A stretch of 64,000 nucleotides of DNA from Galerina marginata. Its lineage: Eukaryota > Basidiomycota > Agaricomycetes > Agaricales > Galerinaceae. Below the pieces are notes generated by a model, which saw only the letters and a list, made by a program, of their open reading frames with translations, was not told where the DNA came from and did not search any database. The position numbers and the translations under genes are program-made. Of the stretch, positions 60,737-64,000 are shown in pieces. The DNA lies in NCBI GenBank assembly GCA_023014335.1, contig JAECYW010000037.1, forward strand, positions 297,535 to 361,534, in the 5' to 3' direction. Position 1 is the stretch's first letter, and every line of letters begins with the position of its first letter.

Positions 60737-62553
60737 TCAAAGCCGACTCAGAAGCGGCGTTGTTGCCAACTTCAGGGCTACCTCCAACGTCTCGTCTAAG
60801 GAAATCTCATCGATCCATTCCCATTGCCGCTGAATGGCGGGACCCAACATCTCGTAATCATCGCCATACTTGCTATCAAATTCATACATCATGCCCGATT
60901 CATAAGATCCATTTAGAACCCTATTTGCGGCGGGGAGGCGCACAGCTTGGTATGCATCCAAGAACTGGAGTAATGTTTGGGCCGTAGCCCTACTGAGAAG
61001 CTGTGCAAGAATATAAGCGTCCTAAATATCAATGGCAGCGTTAGATGCCTGAAGAGCTATGTACGTCGTGATTTACATACCTCTATTGCCTGTCCAGCTC
61101 CCGCTCCCTGGTGCGGAGACATGGCATGAGCCTTATTGAGACCAATTGATGAGCATCTCAGAAAGAAAAAGGAAAGACATACAGCATCACCCATTAGAAC
61201 GACAGCGTTTTTATGGTAAAATGGCAATGAGGTGAGGTGATGTATCGCCCATCGAGACGGCCGTTTAATGCACTACGAAGAAGAAATGGATCAATATGTT
61301 TCTTCGAACAAATCAAACACGCCATATATATTTATATTTACCCTCAGAAGTTGTTCCACTTCAGGCTCCCATCCAGAATAACAATCTAGGAGTTCCTTGT
61401 GTTCGCAATCGGTAACCCATTCTCCCTCATAATATTGTCCGTGTTTCTCTGGTTGAGATGCAAATGTCACAACGTTGACAATGTCGCCTTGGGATATAGA
61501 ATAGCTGACGACATGCTGGGCAAGGATAGAGGTCAGTAAAAACCAGGGCGGTTATGGGTTGGTTGATCACCTTGCTTTTACCGCAATACTTCCTCCTTGA
61601 TCAGCTTTATTCATATGAAGTGGAAAAGTGCTGTCATACCATCATCGGGGTCTCAATTGTTCTGTGAAGGGATCCGTTTGGGGCTCGAGGGATGTCTTCG
61701 ACGCGTATAAGCCCTCTATACGCGATCGTCCCTGTCCAGATCGGTTGCACAAATTTCAAAAAATTTGGATCACGTTCAGCTTTTGCAGTTTCACGATACA
61801 TCTGAACTCGAGTGCAAGATTTAATCCCATCGGCACCAACGAGGACGTCGCATGTTGAAAAAGTACCGTCCGCAAAGGAGAGTGAGATAGGGTCCAATGA
61901 CGATTGCCTTGAATAGGAAAGAAGACGCTTGCCAAAATGGGCGATACCAGCTGGAAGGTGGTTCACGAACACGTCAAGGAACTCGGCACGGTGAAAGCGA
62001 ATGCACTAGATAAAATGTGAGATTAATAAGATAGTCGGTCCGTTACATACCCCGTCTGAAATGCGAGCCGAATATCAGTAAAACGCGTGGTGGTGTTAGA
62101 ATGCAGAGACTTGCAGGGCATTTTCACGAGTCTGAAGCGAAACCCTTCTTGAGGTTGGTCGGACCGTCTAAAATCAAATCCAACTCCTGGAGCCCAATCA
62201 AGCAAATTAAATTGAGGTCTTTAGATCATGAGTTTTGTCCCTTACCTTGCACGCCGATTGGAGGGGCATGGGCGATCTTAGAAAATTCAGTAGTCAAGCC
62301 CATGGACTCCAAAATGTGCCATGTCCTCGACCAGATCATGACGCCAGCTCCTATCTCTTTAAATTGACCAGTTGCTTCGTATAGGTTTACGTCGAGATGA
62401 GTGTGTTTCGAGAGCGCAACAGCCAGACATAGGCCACCGATACCGCCACCGCTGTAGGCAGAATTCAGAAAAGGAATTTCCGTCACATTTGTCCCGATCA
62501 ACTTACCAGATCGCCACCCGCAGTTTTCGCTCGTTTGTGCTTTGGTTGCCCAT
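60737..62553 (-). CDS. FAD-dependent monooxygenase (salicylate hydroxylase-like)
   Basis: ATG 62553 starts MGNQSTNERKLRVAIC and runs through an intron into GGGIGGLCLAVALSKHT (dinucleotide-binding GxGxxG). Then come FKEIGAGVMIWSRTWHILES, the DG motif VLVGADGIKSCTR, the GD motif VVLMGDA followed by HAMSPHQGAGAGQAIE, and DAYILAQLLSRATAQTLLQF. The C-terminal exon reads AYQAVRLPAANRVLNGSYES and stops at 60737. These motifs place it with FAD-dependent aromatic-ring hydroxylases of the salicylate/6-hydroxynicotinate type. The substrate is unknown. It lies tail-to-tail with the four-TM gene. Confidence 0.87.
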
Positions 62554-63116
62554 GGCGAACAGTGGGTGGTTGCGCTAAGTTGTTTTGTGAAAGCTGCTGA
62601 GAGCCGTTACAGGATCGCCGCAGATGGCTAATCCGTTGGGCAAGCCAAACTGGAATGCAGCTGGGAACGTCCACGCTATAATTATAAGGAGCCTAGTAGT
62701 ACTACCTTCTTCTCAAGCTCGTGTCACCACACTGACCGTAAGCCAACCAGTGTGAGTATCTCTAGCATGCGGAGCATGGCGCAATAATTTTGTTGACAAG
62801 TCAAATTCGACTGGGTAGCGAATATCGTGGAGAGCTCTTCGTCGCTTGGGACCTTGCAGTGTAGATTGCTCAAATTTCGATCAACATATCGGTTGCGGTT
62901 TTTCGGGAGTGCTCGTGTAAGTTTACATACAGTCAACAGTATTACAGTCAGTACTAACCGGTTAACCTTCAACAAGTTCAACGGAGATAACCCCTGAATC
63001 ACCTGACCGGGAAACCCGGCCCGCCAATTGCGCGTCCTTCGACGATTCGACGAAGGACTTCTCGAAACTCTCCTGTTCCTTCCTTTACCATTGCTACCAA
63101 TTAACGTTCATTGAAA
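62554..63116. other. Divergent intergenic region
   Basis: Between the monooxygenase (minus) and PAC2 (plus) start codons. The minus-strand frame 62724-63002 has no recognised domain and I do not call it a gene. Confidence 0.45.
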
Positions 63117-64000
63117 ATGAAATTTATTCAATCTCCAGCCTCACTGAAACTAGATGGAAAGGTTATCGTCGTTGTCAGTGCAACGCTCTGCTCAGATTCC
63201 CCGTTTTGATTACCTCTCTTTGTAGCCTGTCGTCTCGACAGCGAACGTCGCGCAATTATCTGTGGATCTACTTATTGCAACCTTTTCTTTGGAGCGAGTT
63301 GCTATATTTGACTCGAAATTTTGCGTTCCGGTGGTGGGAGCAAGGGAGGGTGGCCAGAAAGGCATCACCACTCCCCTCGAACGTGAGCTTCCTTGACTTG
63401 ACTCAGGCTTTCGGTCGGCAATAACTTACGGAAAGTATATGGCCGTACCGATGTTGATTTCGTTGTCATTCAACAAAGATCTCCAGTTCTAAAGGTTTGT
63501 TCCGAAATTGGACCCCATATTCGATATATTTGCTGATAAATGCTATGTTTGACAGTCAATGAAGGTGGAATTCATCGAAACACTTCTTGACTTTATAAAG
63601 GAATCTAAATTCAGCGCCGCTTTGTTCCTATCTGGCGTAGACCTTTCAAATAGGACAGACTCTCAAATGATGTGAGTCGCGTTGACTTCTCCGAGTGACC
63701 GGTTCGTAACGGACTGTAATGACATATAGGACGCCAACCTACCAAATTCGTCCAGGAGATATCGCCACATTGGACGGAACACCTTTAGAGGGTTTGGCAA
63801 CCTTACCATACCAACTTATACCTCCCCAGTTCAACAGCGACCCAAACAACCTGACGAAGAGGCACAGATTCCATTTATACCAGGAGGAGGTTTGACTAAA
63901 AGAATCCTATTGTCAATTCCAAAGGGATGGAATGTCCCAACAGCTTGCCTTCTTCAGTTTGTTCTCGAGGGAGATAACCGAGCTGATGCCGGCTTCTTGC
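63117..64000 (+). CDS. Proteasome assembly chaperone 2, 3' end outside window
   Basis: PAC2 (PSMG2/Add66) with PAC1 helps assemble the alpha ring of the 20S proteasome. ATG 63117 begins MKFIQSPASLKLDGKVIVV; after an intron the chain reads PVVSTANVAQLSVDLLIATF, then VPVVGAREGGQKGITTPLE, VDFVVIQQRSPVLK and FLSGVDLSNRTDSQMMTPTY. The final part reads QIPFIPGGGLTKRILLSIPK and CLLQFVLEGDNRADAGFL, characteristic of the family. The frame of the TPTYQI segment and that of IPGGGLTKR differ by one base. The shift falls near 63803-63815, where no intron fits, so this copy has a frameshift or the sequence has an error there. The gene runs past base 64000. Confidence 0.8.

Overview
The window is nuclear DNA from a filamentous basidiomycete, most likely an Agaricomycete. 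Genes are dense, lie on both strands and carry many 45-65 nt spliceosomal introns with GTRNGY donors. It holds fungal signature genes: a trifunctional TRP1, a NoxR-type p67phox homologue, an Slt2/Mpk1-type MAP kinase, an SPT21/Ams2-like protein and an Armillaria-like flavin halogenase. The species cannot be named from sequence alone. All exon boundaries are my reading of splice signals plus frame continuity.

Left part (1-9.2 kb): a minus-strand coiled-coil protein, a plus-strand helical protein I do not recognise, about 2.5 kb without a gene and partly GC-rich, and a minus-strand nucleoplasmin-like plus FKBP protein with an eroded catalytic pocket.

Repeat island (9.7-15.4 kb): an array of 117-bp exons, each encoding exactly one HEAT/armadillo-like repeat, several broken by frameshifts or stops. 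It is followed by two tandem, gag-only, Copia-like LTR elements that share a 154-bp LTR.

Centre (15.6-34 kb): secreted beta-carbonic anhydrase, SPT21/Ams2-like histone-gene regulator, a multi-pass membrane protein, TFIIIA, an intron-containing tRNA-Gln(UUG), glucosamine-6-phosphate deaminase, an IMPACT-family protein with a mitochondrial-like presequence, an acid-lipase-type alpha/beta hydrolase, the G-patch protein PXR1/PinX1, and NoxR.

Right part (34-64 kb): a Drs2-type P4-ATPase and a PDAT (LRO1-like) acyltransferase diverge from a 149-bp shared promoter. The PDAT gene contains exons of only 9, 5 and 6 nt. Then come an unrecognised protein, the halogenase, an organic-solute-transporter-alpha/TMEM184 protein, a serine carboxypeptidase, TRP1, the MAP kinase, a four-TM protein, a FAD monooxygenase, and the 5' part of proteasome assembly chaperone 2, cut by the window end. 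Most genes are housekeeping. There is no clear biosynthetic cluster around the halogenase.
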